From Peptococcaceae bacterium UBA2264 (GTDB lineage: Bacteria; Bacillota; Desulfitobacteriia; Desulfitobacteriales; Desulfitobacteriaceae), in NCBI GenBank assembly GCA_002347475.1, contig DDXI01000133.1, forward strand, positions 1 through 8,567: DNA of 8,567 nucleotides. The letters are read 5' to 3'. The notes beneath the pieces were generated by a model. It was not told the origin of the DNA. It worked only from the letters and a program-made list of their open reading frames with translations, and did not search any database. This document shows positions 1 to 5,500 of this stretch, in pieces. The translations under genes were made by a program, and so were the position numbers. Position 1 is the stretch's first letter. Each line of letters begins with the position of its first letter.

Positions 1-32
1 TTGATATTTTCTTTAAAATCCTGGAAAAACAT
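1..32 (-). CDS. Start of a divergent gene running off the left edge (partial, unknown)
   Basis: On the minus strand a GAGGGGAG Shine-Dalgarno sequence (42-49) lies 9 nt before an ATG (32-30). The frame stays open to the window edge and reads MFFQDFKENI. Only about ten codons are visible, so no function can be assigned. A competing ATG at 38-36 lies closer to the Shine-Dalgarno but reaches a stop after eight codons. A possible promoter upstream (89-118) supports a transcription unit pointing left, divergent from the uracil-DNA glycosylase gene. The call rests on start signals only. Confidence 0.42.
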   Translation of the reverse strand, partial: MFFQDFKENI

Positions 33-88
33 CAATCATTTCTCCCCTCATTAACCTTAAATAATTCGCTGTCTATAATAACTTCCCG

Positions 89-118
89 ATAATATTTCAG
101 GGGCTATTTCAGGATCAA
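89..118 (-). promoter_or_regulatory. Candidate promoter for the left-edge gene
   Basis: Minus strand: -35 TTGATC (118-113), 18-nt spacer, -10 TATTAT (94-89). It lies about 60 nt before the putative ATG at 32. The spacer region carries a 9-bp direct repeat TATTTCAGG (93-101 and 105-113, 12-bp period). This is sequence matching only. Confidence 0.35.
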
Positions 119-144
119 GACAGGAATCAGAAATTAAAAGGTGG

Positions 145-178
145 AATTATCATATTAACTATTGTTCCCATGATAATT
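145..178. repeat. Inverted repeat upstream of the uracil-DNA glycosylase gene
   Basis: AATTATCAT (145-153) and ATGATAATT (170-178) are perfect 9-bp inverted arms with a 16-nt spacer. They lie about 60 nt before the TTG start of the glycosylase gene and between two divergent genes. It could be an operator or a transcript hairpin. The arms are A+T-rich, so chance is a real possibility. Confidence 0.35.
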
Positions 179-235
179 TCGTAATAGCAAAAACGCTGAT
201 AAGGCAAATAAAATAAGAGCAGGAGGCTGGATAAT

Positions 236-808
236 TTGCCTGCGGATTTGGATCAATTAAAAGAAAAAGCGCTGAACTGCAACAATTGTTCCTTGCGCCA
301 AAGCTGTCGTGGTGTAGTTTTTGGCGAAGGTGACCCCAATTCACCTCTGATGTTTGTCGGGGAGGGACCGGGACAAACCGAGGATGAGCTGGGCAGGCCT
401 TTCGTCGGCATGGCAGGCCAATTGCTGGACAAAATTCTGCTGGCAGCCGATCTTCCCCGGGAGAGTGTCTATATCACGAATATTGTCAAGTGCCGGCCTC
501 CCGGAAACCGGACACCGACTTTGGCCGAGATGCAGATTTGTCTTCCCTGGTTACGGCAGCAGTTTGCTCTCATCCGACCCCGGTTCATTATTCTCCTGGG
601 CTTAGCTGCTACCCATGGAATTTTAGGACCGAATTTTACAATGGGAAAATGTCATGGACAATGGTTTGAACGCAAAGGGATCCTTTTCATGCCTACTTAT
701 CATCCGGCTGCTGTTCTCAGAAATCCTCATCTGAAAAAATTAGTCTGGGAAGACTTTCAGAAAATCAGTTCGGCAGTCAAACAAACACCCGAACAGTTCA
801 ACAGCTGA
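236..808 (+). CDS. Family 4 uracil-DNA glycosylase (iron-sulfur type)
   Basis: Base-excision repair enzyme that removes uracil from DNA (from cytosine deamination or dUTP misincorporation). The 190-residue product carries the family 4 signatures in order: a Cys pair C15/C18 near the N-terminus; the active-site block GEGPGQTEDELGRPFVG (42-58); NIVKCRPPGNRTP (82-94) with C86; C102; and the HPAAVLRN motif with H156. C15, C18, C86 and C102 are the expected four ligands of the [4Fe-4S] cluster. Length is typical of the family (about 185-220). The start is TTG at 236, chosen because AGGAGG (221-226) lies 9 nt before it and the protein begins just ahead of the first cysteine pair; no nearby ATG fits. 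It is probably monocistronic, since the zinc-transport operon converges on it only 10 bp downstream. Thermostable homologues are sometimes mislabelled as phage SPO1 DNA polymerase-related proteins. Confidence 0.95.
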   Translation: MPADLDQLKEKALNCNNCSLRQSCRGVVFGEGDPNSPLMFVGEGPGQTEDELGRPFVGMAGQLLDKILLAADLPRESVYITNIVKCRPPGNRTPTLAEMQICLPWLRQQFALIRPRFIILLGLAATHGILGPNFTMGKCHGQWFERKGILFMPTYHPAAVLRNPHLKKLVWEDFQKISSAVKQTPEQFNS

Positions 809-818
809 AGCAGCTTTG

Positions 819-1658
819 CTACCTGCCAAGCACTTTGAACATGAATGTTCCCAGGAAGAACAGGGCTGAAACAAGTACAATAGTAGCTCCGGTCGCAGTA
901 CCCCAATAGTAGGAAAGAATTAAGCCCGCTAATCCGGAAATCAGAGCTGCCGAAACAGCACAAACATGGTACTGTCTCATATTTTGGGCAATATTCCTGG
1001 CAGCAGCAGCCGGTAAAATCAGAAGTGAACTGATAATCAAAATGCCTACCCATTGAATAGAGATAGTAACAATAACCGCCATTAAAATTGTGAAGAGGTA
1101 ATCATAAAAATTCACTCTCAGGCCTCGGCTTCGGGCCAAGGCCTGAGAGACGCTGACCAGAAGCAGTTTATTGAAAACAACTATCCATAATATAAAAACA
1201 ACTATAAAGACAAGTCCCAGGGTAACCAAATCAGTCTGACTGATACTCAACAAATCTCCAATAAGATATACTGAATATTTATTGAACCCGCCATTGCGGG
1301 AGAGAATGACAATCCCCAAGGCTACTGCTGTCGATGAAAACACCCCAATTATGGTATCTGTAGAAGCAGTATTAGCCTTTTTGACAATTAAAATAGCGAT
1401 GGTAAGCAGGATCGAAAACAGCAGCATCGACCATATAGGGTTAGGAATACCCCAAATAACCCCGATGGCGATACCAGTCAGGGCTGAGTGTCCCAAAGAA
1501 TCCGAGAAGAAGGCCATTTTATTATTAATCACCATTGTTCCCAGCAGGCCGAAGATTGGCGTTACCAGCAAAACACCGAGAAGAGCGTTTTTCATAAACA
1601 GATAATTGGCCCAATCATAAGGCAGCAGTAAGTCAATCAGATTATACCATAATAACAT
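819..1658 (-). CDS. znuB: Zinc (or manganese) ABC transporter permease, ZnuB/ABC-3 family
   Basis: Membrane subunit of a high-affinity metal importer; it forms the translocation pore and couples to the ATPase encoded just upstream. The 279-residue product is very hydrophobic, with roughly seven to nine membrane segments (for example around residues 24-43, 57-91, 104-120, 132-165, 187-220 and 237-272). It carries the ABC-3 family hallmark FFSDSLGHSALTGIA (50-64), with D53 and H57 in the first cytoplasmic-loop/helix region. Length is normal for the family. The ATG at 1658-1656 overlaps the stop of the ATPase gene as TAATG, and GAGAGGG (1663-1669) serves as ribosome binding site inside that gene, so translation is probably coupled. 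It is the last gene of the operon. Its stop lies 10 bp from the convergent uracil-DNA glycosylase gene, and I see no strong terminator of its own. Zinc is preferred over manganese mainly from the binding-protein ligands. Confidence 0.93.
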   Translation of the reverse strand: MLLWYNLIDLLLPYDWANYLFMKNALLGVLLVTPIFGLLGTMVINNKMAFFSDSLGHSALTGIAIGVIWGIPNPIWSMLLFSILLTIAILIVKKANTASTDTIIGVFSSTAVALGIVILSRNGGFNKYSVYLIGDLLSISQTDLVTLGLVFIVVFILWIVVFNKLLLVSVSQALARSRGLRVNFYDYLFTILMAVIVTISIQWVGILIISSLLILPAAAARNIAQNMRQYHVCAVSAALISGLAGLILSYYWGTATGATIVLVSALFFLGTFMFKVLGR

Positions 1659-2464
1659 TATTCCCTCTCCGCCCCTCTTCCTGCCAGCAGTTCTATGGGC
1701 CAGCCAATCCCGAAAGTTTCTATTACCTTTTTATTGTTGAAAACTTCCTGAGGGGTGCCACAGCATTCAATGGTCTTGTTATTCAAGAAGACTACCCTGT
1801 CCGCATACTCGGCAACCAGTTTAAGATCATGGGAAATTAATATGATCGATAAGTCATAATTTTCCCGCAAGGTAGAAACTGTCCGATAAAATAATTCCAG
1901 GCCCTTCTGGTCGATACCTGATAATGGTTCGTCCAGCAGCAAGAGGTGGGGAACTGGGTCAAGAGCCAGCGCCAGTAAGACTCTCTGCAATTCACCCCCG
2001 GATAAAGCCCCCAGGCGTCTGTCAATCAGGTGTTCAGCCTGTACCTGGGCTAAACCTTCGCTGATGTGCTGCCGCATCTTCTGAGAACGATATAACCAAA
2101 CAGGTATGGCAGAACGAGCGGCTGCAAATAAATCCAGCACACTTGTCGGAGAACTGATATCGAACTCCAGTTTCTGAGGTACATAACCTATTAATGGGCG
2201 CCCCGTACCCTCCTTATTGGCAGCAAGAAATACGAGTTCGCCGCTGTGAGAAATCTCCCCGAGTATAGCCTTCAGAAGCGTACTTTTTCCGGCGCCGTTA
2301 GAACCGATCAGGGCAGTCAAATCTCCACAGTGAATGTGAAGATTAATATCCTTTAATATTTCCGTCCAGCCTCGCGTTACCCCAAAATTAATTATTTTTG
2401 TACAGCACAGGCCGCATGTACATTTACCGCATTGCGTATCAATGTTATTTTCATGATGTTTCAT
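1658..2464 (-). CDS. znuC: Zinc (or manganese) ABC transporter ATPase, ZnuC-like, with Cys/His-rich N-terminus
   Basis: Cytoplasmic ATPase that powers the importer. All ABC motifs are intact in 268 residues: Walker A GSNGAGKST (54-62), Q-loop Q97 in YVPQ, signature LSGGELQ (154-160), Walker B LLLLDEP with D178/E179, D-loop SGID, and switch H212 in ISHD. Before the nucleotide-binding fold there is an unusual metal-ligand-rich segment, residues 1-21: H3, H4, C12, C15, C17, C20 and C21. This could bind or sense metal; I recall similar CxxCC starts in Peptococcaceae homologues, so it may be a lineage trait. The ATG at 2464-2462 overlaps the stop of the binding-protein gene as ATGA, and AGAGG (2472-2476) inside that gene serves as ribosome binding site, spaced 7 nt. 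Its own stop overlaps the permease start. The symbol is by function; mntB-type naming is equally possible. Confidence 0.93.
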   Translation of the reverse strand: MKHHENNIDTQCGKCTCGLCCTKIINFGVTRGWTEILKDINLHIHCGDLTALIGSNGAGKSTLLKAILGEISHSGELVFLAANKEGTGRPLIGYVPQKLEFDISSPTSVLDLFAAARSAIPVWLYRSQKMRQHISEGLAQVQAEHLIDRRLGALSGGELQRVLLALALDPVPHLLLLDEPLSGIDQKGLELFYRTVSTLRENYDLSIILISHDLKLVAEYADRVVFLNNKTIECCGTPQEVFNNKKVIETFGIGWPIELLAGRGAERE

Positions 2465-3366
2465 TTCAAGGCCTCTTGTAATGTTCTGAGATTCCTGTCC
2501 ATAATATTAATGTAGGCATCTGCCTCCAAAGGTCCTGTGACAACAGGATCGAGGGTATAAATATGAGCACCGGTCGCTTCAGCGATTGTTTCCGCCGCTT
2601 TGGCCGAATATTGTGGTTCAACAAAGAGCGCTTTGACCTTAAGGCTGTTTACGTTCTCAATGATTGCAGCCAATTCCCGGGCATTTGGCTCGGAACCGGG
2701 TTCGCGTTCTATGATACCGGCGATATTCAAATTGAACTCCCTGGCAAAATAGGGAAACGCTTCGTGAAAAGTTATAATTTCCCGGTTTGACAAACCATCT
2801 AAAAGCTGATGCATTTTATTTCTTTCGGTCTCCAGTTTTTCCAGATAGACAGCAGTGTTACTCTGGTATTTGGCGGAATTTTCGGGATCGAGCAAGGATA
2901 ACTGATCACTGATATTTATTACCTGCAGCATAGCATTAGAAATGCTCACCCAGACATGCGGGTTATCCCCTTCATCACCCTGACCTCTTATCAATTGTAT
3001 CCCCTCACTGGCAGTTATCACCTTTAATCCGGGCATTTGACTGCTGATCTTATCCATGAAAGATTCCATGCCGGCTCCGTTAACAACGAATATCCGGGCT
3101 TCCTCCAGATTCTTGAGGTCTACAGGAGTAACAGCATAATCATGCAGGCATCCTTTTACCTGGGCAGTCATATTGATTACTCTTACATCGGGTATATCTT
3201 TTGTAATATTAAGTGTAAAAATATACATTGGGTAAAACGATGTGGCAATAATCAAGGGCTTATTAACATCATCTGAAGATGAAGCAGTTGGTGCCGGCTG
3301 CCCGCAGCCGCTTAACATCGTCAGGATCAAAACTGGAACAAATATTTTCAGATATTTTGAAATCAC
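2461..3366 (-). CDS. znuA: Zinc (or manganese) ABC transporter substrate-binding lipoprotein, ZnuA/TroA family
   Basis: Extracytoplasmic metal-binding component anchored as a lipoprotein. The 301-residue product begins with a basic then hydrophobic signal (residues 1-18) and a lipobox LSGC with lipidated C21, followed by a Ser/Ala/Pro-rich linker. The cluster A-I fold is clear: ligand H75 in LHDYAVTP, H137 in DNPHVW, H201 in TFHEAF and D273 in TLDPV. The combination of three His and one Asp matches zinc-type members such as TroA rather than the His2-Glu-Asp set of manganese-type PsaA, so zinc is favoured by inference. The long His-rich loop of many ZnuA proteins is absent; the equivalent region (about 127-137) is short and acidic. 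The start is GTG (3366-3364) with GGGAGG (3374-3379) seven nt upstream. First gene of the three-gene operon, behind a good promoter and a palindrome, consistent with metal-dependent repression. Confidence 0.93.
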   Translation of the reverse strand: MISKYLKIFVPVLILTMLSGCGQPAPTASSSDDVNKPLIIATSFYPMYIFTLNITKDIPDVRVINMTAQVKGCLHDYAVTPVDLKNLEEARIFVVNGAGMESFMDKISSQMPGLKVITASEGIQLIRGQGDEGDNPHVWVSISNAMLQVINISDQLSLLDPENSAKYQSNTAVYLEKLETERNKMHQLLDGLSNREIITFHEAFPYFAREFNLNIAGIIEREPGSEPNARELAAIIENVNSLKVKALFVEPQYSAKAAETIAEATGAHIYTLDPVVTGPLEADAYINIMDRNLRTLQEALK

Positions 3367-3455
3367 TTTATTTCCTCCCTTAATAATCTACCTATTATTT
3401 ATTATTTGACCCACCTGCTTGCATAAGCACAGCATCATTGAAAATTAATGGATAT

Positions 3456-3477
3456 AGAAACAATATCTTTTGTTTCT
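3456..3477. promoter_or_regulatory. 22-bp palindrome in the leader of the zinc-transport operon (candidate operator)
   Basis: AGAAACAA (3456-3463) and TTGTTTCT (3470-3477) are perfect 8-bp inverted arms around a 6-bp centre. The site lies about 15-37 nt downstream of the predicted start of transcription, a position that would suit a repressor. It does not match the Bacillus Zur box (TAATnATTA-type core) or the AdcR box, so the regulator is unknown. A transcript hairpin is the alternative. Confidence 0.4.
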
Positions 3478-3499
3478 TACTAAAATTCACTGCTTCTTG

Positions 3500-3528
3500 A
3501 TTATACCTTCACTTTTTTCCAAAGTAAA
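3500..3528 (-). promoter_or_regulatory. Predicted sigma-A promoter of the znu operon
   Basis: Minus strand: -35 TTTACT (3528-3523), 17-nt spacer, perfect consensus -10 TATAAT (3505-3500). Transcription would begin near 3493, giving a leader of about 125 nt before the GTG at 3366. It is the best promoter match upstream of the operon. Confidence 0.65.
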
Positions 3529-3638
3529 TCTTAATAATGAGTATAATACTGCGCTGTTTGTGTTGATTTTCACATTATAAAGACCGGTGTTTTAGGCTGC
3601 TTGTGAATACTGGCTAATATTATCTGCCATTGTCCCCA

Positions 3639-3688
3639 AATAAACAAAGAGAAATCCCCTCCAGTGTTGGGATTTCTCTTTGTTTATT
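3639..3688. terminator. Perfect 20-bp-stem hairpin in the divergent intergenic region
   Basis: Arms 3639-3658 and 3669-3688 are perfectly complementary over 20 bp, with a 10-nt loop (CTCCAGTGTT). The top of the stem is GGG/CCC, and the lower part is A on the left and T on the right, as in a bidirectional intrinsic terminator. No run of T follows outside the stem on either strand, and no gene points into it from either side, so its client is unknown. It could end an unseen small RNA, insulate the two divergent promoters, or be a short mobile or remnant palindrome. Confidence 0.55.
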
Positions 3689-3933
3689 CATAATAAGACT
3701 ATAATTCTACATAATTTTAATAATCTATTGACTGATTATTAAAAGCTGTGATATGTTTAGAATAAGTTAAGTAAGAGTCAGGTAATAAGGCTATAATTTC
3801 TGTTTGGATCAATAGGTAAAATTCACTTAACTGCTATAGATATCTGACCATATCTGTAGTTTGAATTCAACCTATACGCAGATCAATTTTACAGGTTGCA
3901 GCATTGGATTGTTGCAGCCAAAATTTGTTCTGT

Positions 3934-3966
3934 TTAATTCTGAAAATTCTACACTTTCAGAATTGA
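3934..3966 (+). other. Hairpin in the leader region upstream of the alcohol dehydrogenase gene
   Basis: AATTCTGAAA (3936-3945) pairs perfectly with TTTCAGAATT (3955-3964) around a 9-nt loop. A G-U and an A-T pair extend the stem to 12. An unused strong Shine-Dalgarno sequence (AAAGGAGGT, 3982-3990) follows 16 nt later. No U-tract follows, so it is not a terminator. Whether it is transcribed is unknown. Confidence 0.35.
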
Positions 3967-4098
3967 TCTTAAACAAGCTGGAAAGGAGGTTGTCACACAA
4001 GCATTTAACACCTTGATTTCTCCTTCAGCTCAAACTCCTTTTTCAAACATTGTCAAAGGCAAATGTGAACTTTGTGAAACATGGTGCTTAATATATTT

Positions 4099-4122
4099 AC
4101 ATTGTAACATATTTCTCAAACT
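4099..4122. repeat. 24-bp exact repeat, copy 1 (upstream of the alcohol dehydrogenase gene)
   Basis: Begins ACATTGTAACATATTT and ends CTCAAACT; identical over 24 bp to 6504-6527 and in the same absolute orientation. Flanking bases differ on both sides, so it is a discrete element. It lies about 190 nt before the dehydrogenase ATG. A related, diverged copy lies in inverted orientation at 4144-4165 (16 of 22 positions match). It is most simply read as a binding site for a regulator shared by the two dehydrogenase genes. Confidence 0.6.
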
Positions 4123-4146
4123 TTGTATAGCCTTTTTCGAAAAGTT

Positions 4147-4175
4147 TGAATATTTTTTCACAATTTTTTATATAC
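4147..4175 (+). promoter_or_regulatory. Candidate promoter of the alcohol dehydrogenase gene
   Basis: -35 TTGAAT (4147-4152), 17-nt spacer, -10 TATATA (4170-4175). The -35 lies inside a diverged inverted copy of the 24-bp repeat motif (AGTTTGA...CACAAT, 4144-4165), so a protein bound there would compete with or contact RNA polymerase. The leader to the ATG would be about 125 nt. A+T-rich context makes alternative -10 choices possible. Confidence 0.4.
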
Positions 4176-4308
4176 TTAAATTAAGCAGCTTGCGCACATC
4201 TGCCCTTGCATTTTGAAAATGCGAATACCCCGGAGTATTGATTCTTTAGAAGTTCTAACTGAAATTACAAAAATCTTGATTAATTACAGAAGGGATATGA
4301 ATTTAGTA

Positions 4309-5349
4309 ATGAAAGCATTTGTTTATCATGGTCCTAAAAATATGAGTCTTGACGAAGTGCCCAACCCGGAAATCCTTAAACCTTCCGATGCCATTGTCCG
4401 AGTTACTACTTCCACTATTTGTGGTACAGATAAACATATTCGCAGCGGTGGAATGCCTGAGGTCGAACCGGGAAGAGTTATCGGCCACGAGTTTTGCGGC
4501 GAAGTTATCGAAACCGGATCCGAAGTTAAGAAATTTAAAAAAGGCGATAAAGTTGCTGTCTCTTGTATCACCCAATGTATGGAATGTTACTATTGTAAAC
4601 GCGGCATGTATTCTCACTGTGAAACCGGCAGCTGGATCTTCGGCTACAAGATTGACGGCTGTCAGGCCGATTATGTCAGGGTGCCTTACGCCGATTCCGG
4701 TATGTACCTGATTCCGGACAGTTTAGCTGATGAAGATGTTTTGTTCGTCGGAGATATCTTATCAACCGGATACTTTGGGGCAGAAAATGGTGACATACAG
4801 CGGGGAGATACAGTAGCTGTCTTCGGTTCAGGCCCGGTTGGTATGTGTGCTATGGCAACTGCCCGCCTTTGGGGGCCGGCAAGAGTTGTCGCTGTTGATA
4901 TTGACGAATCCAGGCTTGAGTTTGCCAAGAAACAGGGATGGGCTGATTACGGCTTAAATCCTCTGAAAGTAGATGTAACACAAGCCTTAAAAGATATGAC
5001 TGACGGCCGGGGCGCAGATGTAACTATTGAAGCCAATGGCTTTGAGCCAACCTTCAAAGGGGCTGTTGCCGGTGTAAAACCAGGCGGAACAGTCTCCATT
5101 ATTGGTGTCTTTGAGAAACCACAAATCCTGGAAATGCAAAGCCTCTGGATCCGAAACATTGCTCTTAAAATGGGGCTGGTTAAAGCCAATCATATACCTG
5201 AGCTGATCGATCTGATCAAAGAAGGAAAACTCAATATGAAACCCCTCATCACTCATACTATCCCGCTCTCCCAGGTAGCGGAAGGATACGATATCTTTGA
5301 GGAACGCCGTGATGGTGCAATCAAAGTAGTTCTGAAAGCAGATAAATAG
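4309..5349 (+). CDS. Zinc-dependent medium-chain alcohol/polyol dehydrogenase
   Basis: Cytoplasmic oxidoreductase interconverting an alcohol (often secondary or a polyol) and its carbonyl compound. The 346-residue product has the GroES-like catalytic domain with zinc ligands C38 (TICGTD), H60-E61 (GHEF) and D149 (GDILSTGYFGAE). A complete structural-zinc lobe, C90-x2-C93-x2-C96-x7-C104, is present. The Rossmann motif GSGPVG (173-178) is followed by D197 at the end of the second strand, which favours NAD over NADP. Overall it resembles the butanediol, threonine and Clostridium beijerinckii secondary-alcohol dehydrogenases; the last lacks the structural lobe. The substrate cannot be deduced. 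I chose ATG 4309 because MKAFVYHGPKNMSLDEVP is the normal family N-terminus; AGAAGGGA (4288-4295) is slightly far (13 nt) but too close to the ATG at 4297. An open frame back to TTG 4213 has no ribosome site. It ends at a bidirectional terminator facing the hydroxyacid dehydrogenase gene, with which it shares upstream elements. Confidence 0.92.
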   Translation: MKAFVYHGPKNMSLDEVPNPEILKPSDAIVRVTTSTICGTDKHIRSGGMPEVEPGRVIGHEFCGEVIETGSEVKKFKKGDKVAVSCITQCMECYYCKRGMYSHCETGSWIFGYKIDGCQADYVRVPYADSGMYLIPDSLADEDVLFVGDILSTGYFGAENGDIQRGDTVAVFGSGPVGMCAMATARLWGPARVVAVDIDESRLEFAKKQGWADYGLNPLKVDVTQALKDMTDGRGADVTIEANGFEPTFKGAVAGVKPGGTVSIIGVFEKPQILEMQSLWIRNIALKMGLVKANHIPELIDLIKEGKLNMKPLITHTIPLSQVAEGYDIFEERRDGAIKVVLKADK

Positions 5350-5383
5350 AAACGATAACAATACACGAAGTAACAGCATACAC

Positions 5384-5425
5384 AAAAAGCCAAAAAGCTC
5401 CTCAGAGGGGGCCTTTTGGCTTTTT
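5384..5425. terminator. Bidirectional intrinsic terminator between the convergent dehydrogenase genes
   Basis: AAAAAGCCAAAA (5384-5395) pairs with TTTTGGCTTTTT (5414-5425). The stem continues through GC, GU and CC/GG pairs up to a small CAGA loop, with one A-C mismatch. The A-run on the left and T-run on the right give a U-tail on either strand, so it can end both the plus-strand alcohol dehydrogenase transcript (35 nt past its stop) and the minus-strand hydroxyacid dehydrogenase transcript (about 75 nt past its stop). Confidence 0.88.
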
Positions 5426-5500
5426 GCTGTCAATCAGACACACTAATTCCTGACGCAGACTCGCTCTTGCTGCCAATAATCACTTTCTCTTCAGGGCAGA

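Larger units (their letters stand above)
3367..4308. other. Long gene-free divergent region between the znu operon and the alcohol dehydrogenase gene
   Basis: About 940 bp without a convincing gene. From left to right it holds the znu leader and promoter, the 20-bp-stem hairpin, and a possible plus-strand promoter (TTGACT 3728-3733, 18-nt spacer, TATGTT 3752-3757). After these come a TATCTG direct repeat with a 10-bp period (3841-3846 and 3851-3856), a repeated TTGCAGC (3896-3902 and 3912-3918) and a 10 to 12-bp-stem hairpin (3934-3966). An orphan AAAGGAGGT (3982-3990) with no sensible start codon follows, then the elements shared with the 6477-6527 region. It is A+T-rich. I recognise no riboswitch family and no decayed gene. 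Confidence 0.6.

Noticed and set aside
3981..4020. T-box or other known riboswitch around the orphan Shine-Dalgarno sequence
   Set aside because: No T-box AGGGTGG-type core and no recognisable conserved riboswitch core; only generic hairpins.
4180..4215. Sigma-54 (-24/-12) promoter upstream of the alcohol dehydrogenase, suggested by TTGC near 4206
   Set aside because: The required GG ten nt before the GC is absent (AC is found there).
4013..4216. A 67-codon plus-strand open frame (TTG start) with Cys residues upstream of the alcohol dehydrogenase
   Set aside because: No ribosome site within range (the nearest, 3982-3990, is over 20 nt away) and no recognisable motif. It also overlaps the promoter and repeat elements. 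It looks like an accidental open frame in A+T-rich DNA.
4278..4290. FNR/CprK-type box (TTGATTAATTAC) before the alcohol dehydrogenase, which would hint at dehalorespiration control
   Set aside because: The right half does not match ATCAA or ATTAA with the needed symmetry, and it lies downstream of the likely promoter inside the leader.
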